Positions 43,792 to 51,979 of a DNA stretch of 64,000 nt are shown here, one piece after another. Each line of letters begins with the position of its first letter. The stretch's first letter is position 1. Origin of the DNA: Rhodococcus sp. KBS0724 (GTDB lineage Bacteria; Actinomycetota; Actinomycetes; Mycobacteriales; Mycobacteriaceae). Below the pieces are notes generated by a model. That model saw nothing but the letters and a program-made list of their open reading frames with translations, was not told the DNA's origin and did no database searches. A program made the translations under genes and the position numbers. Location of the stretch: NCBI RefSeq assembly GCF_005938745.2, contig NZ_VCBX02000001.1, positions 6,028,501 to 6,092,500 of the forward strand. Reading direction: 5' to 3'.

Positions 43792-44586
43792 GTGAGAAGC
43801 ACACGCAACGTAGACGATCTGGTGTCCGTCGTCGATCGAATTTCGGTCATCCTCGAATCCTTCAAAGGGGCCGGCCCTCTGACGCTTTCACAGATAACCC
43901 ACAAGACCGGGATTCCTCGTTCGACCGCTCACCGACTTCTCGAGCAACTTGTCGAGGCGCAATGGGTTGCGCGAGAAGAGCACCGGTACGAATTCGGCAC
44001 CAGATCTTACGAAGTCGGACAATGGGCGCTCAACCAGAACCGGCTCCGTCATGGCGCCCTCCCCGTATTGAACCGACTGGCACGCTCTTCCGGGCTCACG
44101 GTGCATCTTGCAGTCCTGAACAAGGGTGACGCTCTTTATCTTGATCGCATCCCGGGTAGAAAACCTCTGTCGCTTCCGACCAAAGTTGGGGCCCGAATCC
44201 CCGCGCACCTGACCGGCGTCGGCAAAGCCATTTTGGCCAATCTCGAACCCGAACGAATGCGCAACACAACAGCGGGTCCGCTTCGTCAGTCGACGGCTTA
44301 CAGCATCACCTCGCACGAGCGACTCTATGAGGAACTCGAACGCGTCCGCAATCATGGCGTGGCGATGGATCGTGAAGAAACTGTGGCGGGGATCGGCTGT
44401 GTTGCAACATCAATCGGCCCCCGGGACCACCAGTACGGCAATCGGGCGGCAATCTCGGTCTGTGGGCCCATCGAAGACATGAAGATGAATCAGCTTGTCG
44501 GCACGGTTCGCATCGCAGCTCGAAATATCTGGGATGCATGCGTTGCCAACGATCTCAAATCAGGGGACCACCGCGAAGCTTCGTGA
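43792..44586 (+). CDS. IclR-family regulator 2
   Basis: A 264-aa IclR protein. The winged helix G-P-L-T-L-S-Q-I-T-H-K-T-G-I-P-R-S-T-A-H-R-L-L is followed by a complete effector domain (G-L-T-V-H-L-A-V-L, K-V-G-A-R-I-P-A-H-L-T-G-V-G-K-A-I-L-A, G-V-A-M-D-R-E-E-T-V-A-G-I-G-C-V-A). The start is GTG with AGGAG upstream. It lies just after the flavin-reductase gene. Because the TTCCCG box flanks this locus and IclR proteins bind such palindromes, it is my first candidate for the box regulator; unproven. Confidence 0.88.
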   Translation: MRSTRNVDDLVSVVDRISVILESFKGAGPLTLSQITHKTGIPRSTAHRLLEQLVEAQWVAREEHRYEFGTRSYEVGQWALNQNRLRHGALPVLNRLARSSGLTVHLAVLNKGDALYLDRIPGRKPLSLPTKVGARIPAHLTGVGKAILANLEPERMRNTTAGPLRQSTAYSITSHERLYEELERVRNHGVAMDREETVAGIGCVATSIGPRDHQYGNRAAISVCGPIEDMKMNQLVGTVRIAARNIWDACVANDLKSGDHREAS

Positions 44587-44675
44587 TCCTGGGTGGCCGC
44601 ATCCATCAGGTGCACTTTCGTCCAACAGTCTGCCGGCCACGTATCTTTCATTACCGCGCGCACGCACTTCGACGA

Positions 44676-45188
44676 TCAGTACCGAGCAGACGAGTGAAAG
44701 TCCGGGGTGGCGTCCACTCTCAATCGAGTCAACGACCGGTAGCTGATAAGCCAACGGCCGCTCTCCTGGCGGTATTCCTCATGGTAATGACCGTACCCGT
44801 GTAGATGCTCTTCACGATCTCCGTTCGTCCACCACAATTTGTCCTCCATCGCCCAGACACCGCGAGCAGTAGTGTTCGACGTCAGTTCGATCTCTGGCGT
44901 ATGCCCGTGATGGACCGATGTGATCTTGGTGGCGCCGTCGAGCAGTGAACTGATTGTGCGCGCTAATCGTTCGTTCCCCACAACGCGATTCGCAACGCCG
45001 TCAGTCTGCGGCTGTCTGTCGATGGGCGCGCCTCCCCACGTCTCCGAAATAACGTCTTCGGTATGCAACGTCGGATACAACTCCCATTGTTTGTTGTCCA
45101 TGCACCGTAGTCGTGCGGCAAAAGTATTCTTGATGCTCTCGATGGCCAGGAGTTGCTCGTCCACAGTCAAGGTGATTTCGGTTCCCAT
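44676..45188 (-). CDS. SnoaL-family protein resembling bile-acid dehydratase BaiE
   Basis: A 170-aa NTF2-fold protein. The stretch H-H-G-H-T-P-E-I-E-L followed by A-R-G-V-W-A-M-E-D-K-L-W matches, as I recall, the M-G-H-T-P-E-I region of BaiE (bile acid 7-alpha-dehydratase), including its catalytic His. The N-terminal R-C-M-D-N-K-Q-W also parallels BaiE, keeping the Asp; the position of the BaiE catalytic Tyr appears to be Arg. It may dehydrate or isomerise a hydroxylated ring. It is divergent from the KstD2 gene. Confidence 0.68.
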   Translation of the reverse strand: MGTEITLTVDEQLLAIESIKNTFAARLRCMDNKQWELYPTLHTEDVISETWGGAPIDRQPQTDGVANRVVGNERLARTISSLLDGATKITSVHHGHTPEIELTSNTTARGVWAMEDKLWWTNGDREEHLHGYGHYHEEYRQESGRWLISYRSLTRLRVDATPDFHSSARY

Positions 45189-45287
45189 TTCACGATGGTG
45201 TCAGTGCGCCTGCCTGTGGACAACGGCCTGTTCCGATGAACGGACACCTCACCACGGCGAATCTTTGAAATCGAGCCTTGCGAATGC

Positions 45288-45304
45288 GGTGGCGAACTGC
45301 CACC
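45288..45304. promoter_or_regulatory. Palindrome GGTGGC-N5-GCCACC in the SnoaL/KstD2 divergent promoter
   Basis: A perfect 6-base inverted repeat with a 5-base centre lies midway between the divergent starts at 45188 and 45413. It is a candidate operator; no second copy was noticed. Confidence 0.3.
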
Positions 45305-45412
45305 CGAGTTGTCTGCTGAAACGATAACCCACCAATGGGATTCACCCTGGCGAACACCCTCCACACGGTATTGCGTAGAGATTCAACATATTCGCAGTGA
45401 GGAAACGGAAGA

Positions 45413-46960
45413 ATGCAGAACTGGACAACCGAATGCGACGTGATCGTCGTAGGTTCCGGCGGCGGAGCGCTCACCGGAGCGTATACCGCCGCAGCACAGG
45501 GCTTGAAGACCGTGATCCTGGAGAAGACAGCACGATTCGGCGGTACGTCCGCCTACTCCGGAGCAGCAATCTGGCTTGCTGGAACATCCGTTCAGGAACG
45601 TGCCGGAATTGGTGATTCGCTCGAGAAAGCTCGCACCTACCTCCGCGCCCTTCTCGGTGACGACGAGCTCGAACGACAAGAAGCATTTGTCGATACGGCA
45701 CCGGCCGTCGTCGAATTGCTGGAAAGAGACCCGAACATGGAGTTCGAGTGGCGCCCGTTTCCCGACTACTACAAGCTCCCAGGTCGTATGGATTCCGGCC
45801 GCGCGATCAATCCGATCGATCTGCCGTACAACGACATCGGGGAACTGCGCCACTTGATTCGACCGGAACCCGGAATCGATCGCGCCGGAGGAGCACAGCC
45901 GGAGGAGACTCTGATCGGCGGACGCGCGCTGATCGGCCGACTGTTACTAGCACTCGAAGGTACCGGACATGCAGTGCTGCACAACAATACTTCTGCACGG
46001 TCACTGATTGTCGACGGCGAACGCATTGTCGGAGTCCAGGCAACAGACTCCAATGGAGACCCCATTCGGATCAAAGCCAAATACGGAGTTCTCCTTGCTG
46101 CCGGTGGTATCGAAGGCAGTAGCGAGATGCGTACTGCCAACAAAACTCCCGGAAGAGCTCAGTGGAGTATGGGTCCACAAGGAGCAAACACCGGTGATCT
46201 TGTGAACGCTGCCGTCGATATCGGTGCGGCAACGGACCTGCTTGACGAAGCCTGGTGGTGTCCGGGGGTGGAAATGCCCGACGGCCGTGGAGCTTTCATG
46301 GTTGGGCTTCGAGGAGGGATCGTCGTCGACGCGCAGGGCGAACGTTACCTGAACGAGTCCCTGCCCTACGACCAATTCGGACGCGCGATGATCGCCCGGG
46401 ACAAGGCCACTCCGGCGATTCCGTCTTACTTGGTGTTCGATTCACGCGAGGGCGAAGGAGTTCTCCCTGCGATTTCCGTGCCTGAAGCGACTGCGGCCGA
46501 CCATCTATCTGCCGGCACTTGGGTAAAGGCCGATACCATTGATGCGCTCGCTACTGCGATCGGTGTACCGGCCGCGAATCTCTCTGCAACAGTCGCCCGT
46601 TTCAACGACTTTGCGAAACGTGGAACCGACGAGGACTTTACACGCGGCGAGGACCTGTATGACCTGTTCTTCTGTCCTCCTTCGGATTCGGACGACGCTC
46701 CTAACCCGGCGCTGCACACGATTTCACAGGGACCTTTCTACGCTGCACGAATCGTTCTCAGCGATCTCGGCACAAAAGGCGGCCTTCGAACGGACGCCGA
46801 CGCACGAGTTCTTCGAGCGGACGGCTCCAGCATCGAAGGGCTTTACGCCGCAGGAAATACAGCAGCATCTCTGAGCGGTCGACACTACCCCGGCCCCGGA
46901 GTGCCGCTCGGAACCGCAATGGTGTTCTCCTATCGGGCAATCGAACACATGATGAAGTAA
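45413..46960 (+). CDS. kstD: KstD: 3-ketosteroid delta1-dehydrogenase-type flavoprotein
   Basis: A 515-aa flavoprotein of typical KstD length. The FAD motif is G-S-G-G-G-A-L-T-G near residue 14 with I-L-E-K-T-A-R-F-G-G-T-S. The C-terminal signature H-Y-P-G-P-G-V-P-L-G-T-A-M-V-F-S-Y near 491-508 includes the Tyr and Gly positions expected at the KstD active site, and F-P-D-Y-Y at about 117-121 matches the region of the N-terminal catalytic Tyr. It should desaturate ring A of a 3-keto steroid. It shares an operon with SDR5, which starts 44 bases downstream. Confidence 0.88.
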   Translation: MQNWTTECDVIVVGSGGGALTGAYTAAAQGLKTVILEKTARFGGTSAYSGAAIWLAGTSVQERAGIGDSLEKARTYLRALLGDDELERQEAFVDTAPAVVELLERDPNMEFEWRPFPDYYKLPGRMDSGRAINPIDLPYNDIGELRHLIRPEPGIDRAGGAQPEETLIGGRALIGRLLLALEGTGHAVLHNNTSARSLIVDGERIVGVQATDSNGDPIRIKAKYGVLLAAGGIEGSSEMRTANKTPGRAQWSMGPQGANTGDLVNAAVDIGAATDLLDEAWWCPGVEMPDGRGAFMVGLRGGIVVDAQGERYLNESLPYDQFGRAMIARDKATPAIPSYLVFDSREGEGVLPAISVPEATAADHLSAGTWVKADTIDALATAIGVPAANLSATVARFNDFAKRGTDEDFTRGEDLYDLFFCPPSDSDDAPNPALHTISQGPFYAARIVLSDLGTKGGLRTDADARVLRADGSSIEGLYAAGNTAASLSGRHYPGPGVPLGTAMVFSYRAIEHMMK

Positions 46961-47004
46961 TCCACAGTGCTGTGCCCACAGCACTACAATTTCAAGGAGC
47001 TATT

Positions 47005-47796
47005 GTGATCGATCCTCAGTATTACGGACCGTGGGCAGTCGTAGCCGGCGGCTCTGAAGGCGTCGGCGCGAGCTTTGCCGACGAGCTCAGCAAGATCGGT
47101 ATCAACCTCGTACTCATTGCCCGCAAGCCGGGTCCTCTCGAGGAAACTGCAGCAAAGGCGCGCGCTAACGGAGTTGAAGTACGCACTCTCGCACTCGATC
47201 TGCTTGTACCGGACGCCCTCGACCGGATTCGCGACGTCACTGACGACCTCGAGGTGGGCCTGCTCATTTTCAATGCCGGCGCAAACAGTTACGGCCATGA
47301 GTTCGTCACCGGCGACCTCGACGGGTTCCGGGGCGTCATCGAACTGAACGTCAACAAGCAACTCGAACTCTCGCATCATTTCGGCGGATTGATGAAAGAT
47401 CGCGGACACGGTGGAATTCTGCTGCTCGGTTCGCTGTCAGGCTACATCGGCTCCGAGCAGTTGGGCATCTACGCCGCATCCAAGGCCTTCGGACGAATCT
47501 TCGCCGAAAGCCTGTGGCTGGAATTGGCTCCCCATGGCGTGCATGTTCTCGAGTTGATCCTCGGACTCACCAGGACCCCGGCGATGGTTCGCGCTGGACT
47601 GAATTTCGATCTGCCCGGAATGAAGGCCGCTGAGCCAGAAGATGTTGCACGCGAGGGGCTAGAGCACCTCGCGGACGGTCCGATCTGGATTACAGCAGGC
47701 AATCAGGAGTCGGCCGAGCGACAGAGTGGGTTCCCCCGCAACACTCTGGTCAAGGGCGCTGCCGATGCGATGCGCGCTCTGCTGAATCGCTCCTGA
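47005..47796 (+). CDS. SDR-family dehydrogenase 5
   Basis: A 263-aa SDR. G-G-S-E-G-V-G is the cofactor motif, F-N-A-G replaces the usual N-N-A-G, L-G-S-L-S-G holds the catalytic Ser, and Y-A-A-S-K the Tyr/Lys. The start is GTG at 47005 with AAGGAG 5 bases upstream. It follows KstD2 closely and is followed by a terminator, so the two probably form one transcript. It could be a hydroxysteroid dehydrogenase producing the 3-keto substrate of KstD. Confidence 0.85.
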   Translation: MIDPQYYGPWAVVAGGSEGVGASFADELSKIGINLVLIARKPGPLEETAAKARANGVEVRTLALDLLVPDALDRIRDVTDDLEVGLLIFNAGANSYGHEFVTGDLDGFRGVIELNVNKQLELSHHFGGLMKDRGHGGILLLGSLSGYIGSEQLGIYAASKAFGRIFAESLWLELAPHGVHVLELILGLTRTPAMVRAGLNFDLPGMKAAEPEDVAREGLEHLADGPIWITAGNQESAERQSGFPRNTLVKGAADAMRALLNRS

Positions 47797-47809
47797 TCCA
47801 CACTTCGCC

Positions 47810-47846
47810 CAGAGGGTGTACACGCAGAGCGCGAGTACACCCTCTG
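47810..47846 (+). terminator. Hairpin terminator after KstD2-SDR5
   Basis: CAGAGGGTGTAC (47810-47821) pairs perfectly with GTACACCCTCTG (47835-47846) across a 13-base loop, followed by CTATTTTC. It lies 14 bases after the SDR5 stop and marks the right edge of the catabolic island. Confidence 0.75.
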
Positions 47847-47966
47847 CTATTTTCAGTGGAATTCGAATGACCCTCGGACGGGGCGGCTTTCACTTCCAGT
47901 CCCGAGTTGTTCTCTGATCGGGATAGGCGATGGTGCGCATCCGATTATGGTGGCATCGTTCGGAGT

Positions 47967-48839
47967 ATGACGACTGAACTGAGCTACGAGGACACTCTGA
48001 AAGAGCTGCAGACCGATCTCGGTGTGCTCCGCTATCACGAGGCCGGCGACGGTCCGCCGCTGGTGCTGCTGCACGGATCGGGCCCCGGAGTCACCGGTTG
48101 GCGTAACTACCGCGGCGTTCTCGCGGACTTCGCCAAGCACTTCCACTGCTACGTGCTCGAGTTCCCCGGCTTCGGAGTCAGCGACCCAGGCGACGGCCAT
48201 CCGATGATGATGGCTCAGGCTTCGGTCAGCGCCTTCCTCGACGGACTGGGCCTCGGTCCCGTCCACCTGATCGGCAACTCCATGGGCGGCATCGTTGCCA
48301 CCAAGGTCGCGATCGACGAACCGCACCGCGTCAGCAAGCTCGTCACCATCGGCGGCATGGGCAAGAACACCTTCTCGCCCGGCCCCGGTGAAGGCATCAA
48401 GCTCCTCATGGAATTCACCGACAACCCCACCCGCGAAGGCCTGATCCGCTGGCTGCAGTCGATGGTCTACGACCCCGCCGTGGTCACCGAGCAGCTCATC
48501 GAAGAGCGTTGGGCGCTCGCCACCGAGCCGACGACCCTCGAGATCGCGCGTCGTATGTACAGCAGCAAGGCCATGGCCGCCATGGGCGCCGCCGCCGCTA
48601 CGTCGACGGCCGTTCCGTACTGGGCACAGCTCAACAAGATCAAGGCTCCGACCCTGCTCACCTGGGGCCGCGATGACCGCGTCAGCCCCGTCGACATGGC
48701 GATTCTGCCGATGCGCGACATCCCCAACGGTGAAGTGCACATCTTCCCCAAGTGCGGCCACTGGACGATGATCGAAGCCCGTGACGCGTGGGTCTCGGCC
48801 GTTCTTGCCTTCCTCACCCGCCCGGAAACCGACAACTAA
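47967..48839 (+). CDS. hsaD: HsaD-like C-C bond hydrolase (meta-cleavage product hydrolase)
   Basis: A 290-aa alpha/beta hydrolase of the meta-cleavage-product group. L-L-H-G-S-G-P-G supplies the oxyanion region, G-N-S-M-G-G carries nucleophile Ser105, W-G-R-D-D-R-V the Asp (236/237), and C-G-H-W the His265. The C-terminal L-H-or-V-H-I-F-P-K-C-G-H-W pattern and length match HsaD/BphD. It would hydrolyse the product of the HsaC-type dioxygenase. Codon use is strikingly GC-ending compared with genes to its left, hinting that it belongs to the core genome or is highly expressed. The ATG at 47967 follows a weak GGAG. Confidence 0.8.
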   Translation: MTTELSYEDTLKELQTDLGVLRYHEAGDGPPLVLLHGSGPGVTGWRNYRGVLADFAKHFHCYVLEFPGFGVSDPGDGHPMMMAQASVSAFLDGLGLGPVHLIGNSMGGIVATKVAIDEPHRVSKLVTIGGMGKNTFSPGPGEGIKLLMEFTDNPTREGLIRWLQSMVYDPAVVTEQLIEERWALATEPTTLEIARRMYSSKAMAAMGAAAATSTAVPYWAQLNKIKAPTLLTWGRDDRVSPVDMAILPMRDIPNGEVHIFPKCGHWTMIEARDAWVSAVLAFLTRPETDN

Positions 48840-48846
48840 GGAAGAT

Positions 48847-49818
48847 TCACGCGCTGATCTGACGCTTCGACGCCAGGGTCCGTTCCAGGAACGCGATACT
48901 CAGATCGACAATCGTGCGCCCTTCACGAAGAGCCTTCCCGATCACCGGGAAAGCATGGATTTGCCCACTCCAGATGTGGGTTTCGACGGTTTGCTGTGCC
49001 TTGATGAAGTTTTCGGTCATGATCTCGACATCCGGGCGCATCAGTTCGTATTCGGCGCACACCAGGAATGAGGGCGCAAGCAACTTGGGGTCGGCCTTGA
49101 TCGGAGACTGCTCGCCGACAATGTTGTCCGGTCCGTTCAACCAACGGTCCTTGAGTTTCTCGACCTGTGACATCGGCAGGTACGCATCACGTTTCATGAA
49201 ATCGGGATCGTGATCCTCGAGGTCGACGTTGAGGAGCGGCGAGTACCCGATAACGGCGGCCGGGCGCGTGATTCCTCGCAGCGCGGCTATCTCGGCGACC
49301 TTCATTGCCAGATAGCCGCCTGCCGAATCACCGGCAACCACAATCTTGTTCGGGTCTTCCGCGGTCTCGAGAAGTGCCGTGTACGCGGCCATCGCATCGA
49401 CCACGGACGTGCCGATCGATCCTTCGGGCAATTGCCGGTACCGAACGGAGATCACCGGGACACCGGCCTTGGCGGACAGCAGGCCACACAGTGCTCGGTG
49501 AGTGGCAAGTCCGCAGAAGATGAATCCACCGCCGTGGAAGTAGAGAATGGTGGCTCCCGCGAGCGCGCCGGTAGCGCGGCACGGGTGCGTCACCTTCTCA
49601 CAGGGAACCCCGCCCATCGTCAGCGGTTCGATGTCGAGATTCTTGGGCTTGGGGAGGCGATCGGCAAGCGCGTCGAGCTTTTCGAGTTGCCGGATCCCGC
49701 GGTCACTGGTCGGCCAGTAGGTGAATGCGGGCTTCACAAATGTCCTGGTGACAGCAAAGATGAACCGTGCGCGCGGGCTCACGTTCCAATGCCATACCGT
49801 CGAATCTCGCGTCCGCAT
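48847..49818 (-). CDS. HSL-type alpha/beta hydrolase (esterase) 4
   Basis: A 323-aa hormone-sensitive-lipase family protein. HGGG (95-98), GDSAGG with Ser165, and a His in Q-I-H-A-F-P complete the visible triad. A hydrophobic N-terminal segment (F-I-F-A-V-T-R-T-F) could contact the membrane. GGGAGG precedes the ATG at 49818. It converges on the HsaD-like gene with only 7 bases between stops. No BVMO is adjacent, and it may be a general lipase/esterase. Confidence 0.85.
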   Translation of the reverse strand: MRTRDSTVWHWNVSPRARFIFAVTRTFVKPAFTYWPTSDRGIRQLEKLDALADRLPKPKNLDIEPLTMGGVPCEKVTHPCRATGALAGATILYFHGGGFIFCGLATHRALCGLLSAKAGVPVISVRYRQLPEGSIGTSVVDAMAAYTALLETAEDPNKIVVAGDSAGGYLAMKVAEIAALRGITRPAAVIGYSPLLNVDLEDHDPDFMKRDAYLPMSQVEKLKDRWLNGPDNIVGEQSPIKADPKLLAPSFLVCAEYELMRPDVEIMTENFIKAQQTVETHIWSGQIHAFPVIGKALREGRTIVDLSIAFLERTLASKRQISA

Positions 49819-49933
49819 AGCGTCCTCCCAGGTCAAGATATTTTGTGTATCCGAGTTACACATACCTTGACTGAACGATAACCGACGTAATTTCCCCAGG
49901 ACAGGCTGGCGCCCGAAACCTGGCGCCCGGAAC

Positions 49934-50464
49934 TCAGTAGCCGAGCTCTTCGAGCTGCCGCAGAATGTCTTCCACTATCTCGACCGGACTGCCACCGACG
50001 TCGATGATGATCGCTTGTTCGTCCGGGTCGATCGGCTCGAGCGTGGAGATCTGCGAGTCCAGCAGTGATGGCGGCATGTAGTGATCGAGGCGCGCAGTCA
50101 GCCGCTGGCCGATCTGAGCGCGCGAACCGGCGAGATGAACGAACACCACGTTCTCGCCTCGCAGAATGTCGCGATAGCTGCGCTTGAGAGCCGAGCACGT
50201 GACAATGCCTGGTTGCCCGGCATCGGTGTGCTGCGTGATCCACTGTGCGATCTTGTCCAACCACGGCCAGCGGTCGTCGTCGTTCAACGGATGCCCGGTA
50301 GCCATCTTCTCGATGTTGGCCTGCGGATGCAGATCGTCGCCTTCCTGGAGATCCCAGCCCATCGCGCCGGCGATCATTCCGCCGACAGTCGATTTCCCGG
50401 AGCCCGAGACACCCATCACGACAAGCACGGGGTTCTTCTGTGCTGCTTTTTCAGTCATGTCCAA
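49934..50464 (-). CDS. gntK: Gluconokinase
   Basis: A 176-aa gluconate kinase, the family's usual size. The P-loop is G-V-S-G-S-G-K-S-T, followed by G-D-D-L-H-P-Q-A-N-I-E-K-M and G-H-P-L-N-D-D-D-R-W-P-W-L, which are diagnostic for GntK. It phosphorylates gluconate to 6-phosphogluconate for the pentose phosphate pathway. Start is 50464 or the ATG two codons in (50458). It lies 3 bases after the gntP stop on the same strand, forming a gluconate operon. Confidence 0.95.
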   Translation of the reverse strand: MDMTEKAAQKNPVLVVMGVSGSGKSTVGGMIAGAMGWDLQEGDDLHPQANIEKMATGHPLNDDDRWPWLDKIAQWITQHTDAGQPGIVTCSALKRSYRDILRGENVVFVHLAGSRAQIGQRLTARLDHYMPPSLLDSQISTLEPIDPDEQAIIIDVGGSPVEIVEDILRQLEELGY

Positions 50465-50467
50465 CCC

Positions 50468-51847
50468 CTAGATAAATGCGCTCAGGACAAGGACGCCGGC
50501 AAGTCCGGATACCGAGATGATGCACTCCATCACCGTCCACGTCTTGAGGTTCTGCACAACGGTGACGCCTAGGTATTCCTTGACCAACCAGAATCCTGCG
50601 TCGTTGACGTGTGAAAGGAAGAGCGAACCCGCGCCGATTGCCAACACCATCAACGAAACGTGAGTGGATGAAAGCTCGGCGGCAACGGGAGCCAGGATTC
50701 CGGACGCCGTGACTGTCGCGACCGTTGCCGAACCTGTTGCGACGCGGATCAATACAGCGACCAGCCACGCCAGGAAGAGCACCGGCAAGCTGCTGCCCTT
50801 GATCGCGTCGGCAATCACGTCGGCGATGCCGGTGTCGATAAGCACCTGCTTGAACCCGCCACCGGCACCGACGATCAACAGGATGCCGGCGATAGGCGGC
50901 AGTGAACTCTCGAGCGACTTCGAAATGGCCTTGCGATCCATTCCCCCGCCGCGTCCGAGCAGCACCATGCCGACCAGAACTGCGAGTCCCAACGCAACTA
51001 CCGGGGTTCCGAGGAAGTCGAGTATCGATTTGGGGAGCGATTCGGAATCAGGGGCAATGACCTCGGCAAGCGCTTTACCGAGCATGAGCACCACGGGAAG
51101 CATGATCGATGCGAGAGTGGCCGCAAAGCTGGGGCGCTGCGCCTTCTCCTCTTCGCCCCGATCCTCGCCGGTGACAAAGAGATCGGGAACTTTGACGTCG
51201 ACCCAGCGGGCCGCGATCTTGCCGAAGACCGGGCCGGCCAGGATCACCGTCGGGATGGCAACGAGTACACCAAGCGCCAATGTCAGACCAAGGTTCGCGT
51301 TCAACGCGGAAACGGCTACCAGCGGACCGGGGTGCGGCGGAACCAGACCGTGCATCGCAGAGAGACCCGCGAGGGTGGGAATCGCGATACGAATCAAGGA
51401 CTGCCCGGACCTACGAGCCACCAGAATGATGACGGGCATCAGCAGGACGAGGCCGATCTCGAAAAACATCGGCAGACCGATGACGGCGCCCACCAGAGCC
51501 ATCGTCCACGGCAACGCCCGGTCACTGGATCGGCTGACGAGGGTGTCCACGACGCGATCAGCACCGCCGGAGTCGGCCAGCAGCTTGCCGAACATGGCAC
51601 CGAAGCCAATGAGAATGCCGACGCCGCCCATCGTCGAGCCGAACCCTGTTACGAAGGCCGCAACGGACTCAGCCGAACCGAGCCCGGCAGCCAATCCGAC
51701 GCCTACGGCTCCGATCGACAGAGCAAGGAAGGGGTGCAGATCGAGCCAAGTGATGAGCGCGATGATGACGGCGACGCCTGCGATGATCAGTCGAGCATCG
51801 CTTCCAGCGGGGACGACCTCGGCCGCCAACAGTGCTGTGGTGTGCAT
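50468..51847 (-). CDS. gntP: Gluconate:H+ symporter (GntP family)
   Basis: A 459-aa membrane protein with about 12-14 hydrophobic segments. The GntP features F-G-S-T-M-G-G-V-G-I-L-I-G-F-G and L-V-P-P-H-P-G-P-L are clear. TGGAG precedes the ATG at 51847. It is followed by gntK and is divergent from a GntR regulator. It imports gluconate across the cytoplasmic membrane. Confidence 0.94.
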   Translation of the reverse strand: MHTTALLAAEVVPAGSDARLIIAGVAVIIALITWLDLHPFLALSIGAVGVGLAAGLGSAESVAAFVTGFGSTMGGVGILIGFGAMFGKLLADSGGADRVVDTLVSRSSDRALPWTMALVGAVIGLPMFFEIGLVLLMPVIILVARRSGQSLIRIAIPTLAGLSAMHGLVPPHPGPLVAVSALNANLGLTLALGVLVAIPTVILAGPVFGKIAARWVDVKVPDLFVTGEDRGEEEKAQRPSFAATLASIMLPVVLMLGKALAEVIAPDSESLPKSILDFLGTPVVALGLAVLVGMVLLGRGGGMDRKAISKSLESSLPPIAGILLIVGAGGGFKQVLIDTGIADVIADAIKGSSLPVLFLAWLVAVLIRVATGSATVATVTASGILAPVAAELSSTHVSLMVLAIGAGSLFLSHVNDAGFWLVKEYLGVTVVQNLKTWTVMECIISVSGLAGVLVLSAFI

Positions 51848-51895
51848 AGGGACTCCAGTCCAACGAGTGATGGAGGTCACTGTTCCTTAATTAAC

Positions 51896-51927
51896 CTACA
51901 ATTTCAAGACCAGACACTAATTTGTAG
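51896..51927. promoter_or_regulatory. Candidate operator in the gntP/GntR divergent promoter
   Basis: CTACAA (51896-51901) and TTGTAG (51922-51927) form an inverted pair in an AT-rich 132-base gap between gntP (starts 51847) and the regulator (starts 51980). This is the expected place for gluconate-responsive control. Confidence 0.35.
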
Positions 51928-51979
51928 TATTTATCGGACTTTCATCGGGCTTAATCCATACACATGGGACGATCTACGC

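Noticed and set aside
45221..45245. TTCCG...CGGAC palindrome between SnoaL-like and KstD2 genes
   Set aside because: Arm length and spacing differ from the TTCCCG-N5-CGGGAA box by two bases, so I did not count it as a member.
47853..48761. Long open frame (302 codons) antisense to the HsaD-like gene
   Set aside because: It is low-complexity in composition (Gly/Val/Asp/His-rich), has no family motif, and mirrors a well-supported hydrolase; high GC3 genes often create such antisense frames.
50664..51890. 408-codon open frame antisense to gntP
   Set aside because: The product is Thr/Ser/Pro/Arg-rich without hydrophobic core or motifs, while the opposite strand encodes an unmistakable GntP transporter.
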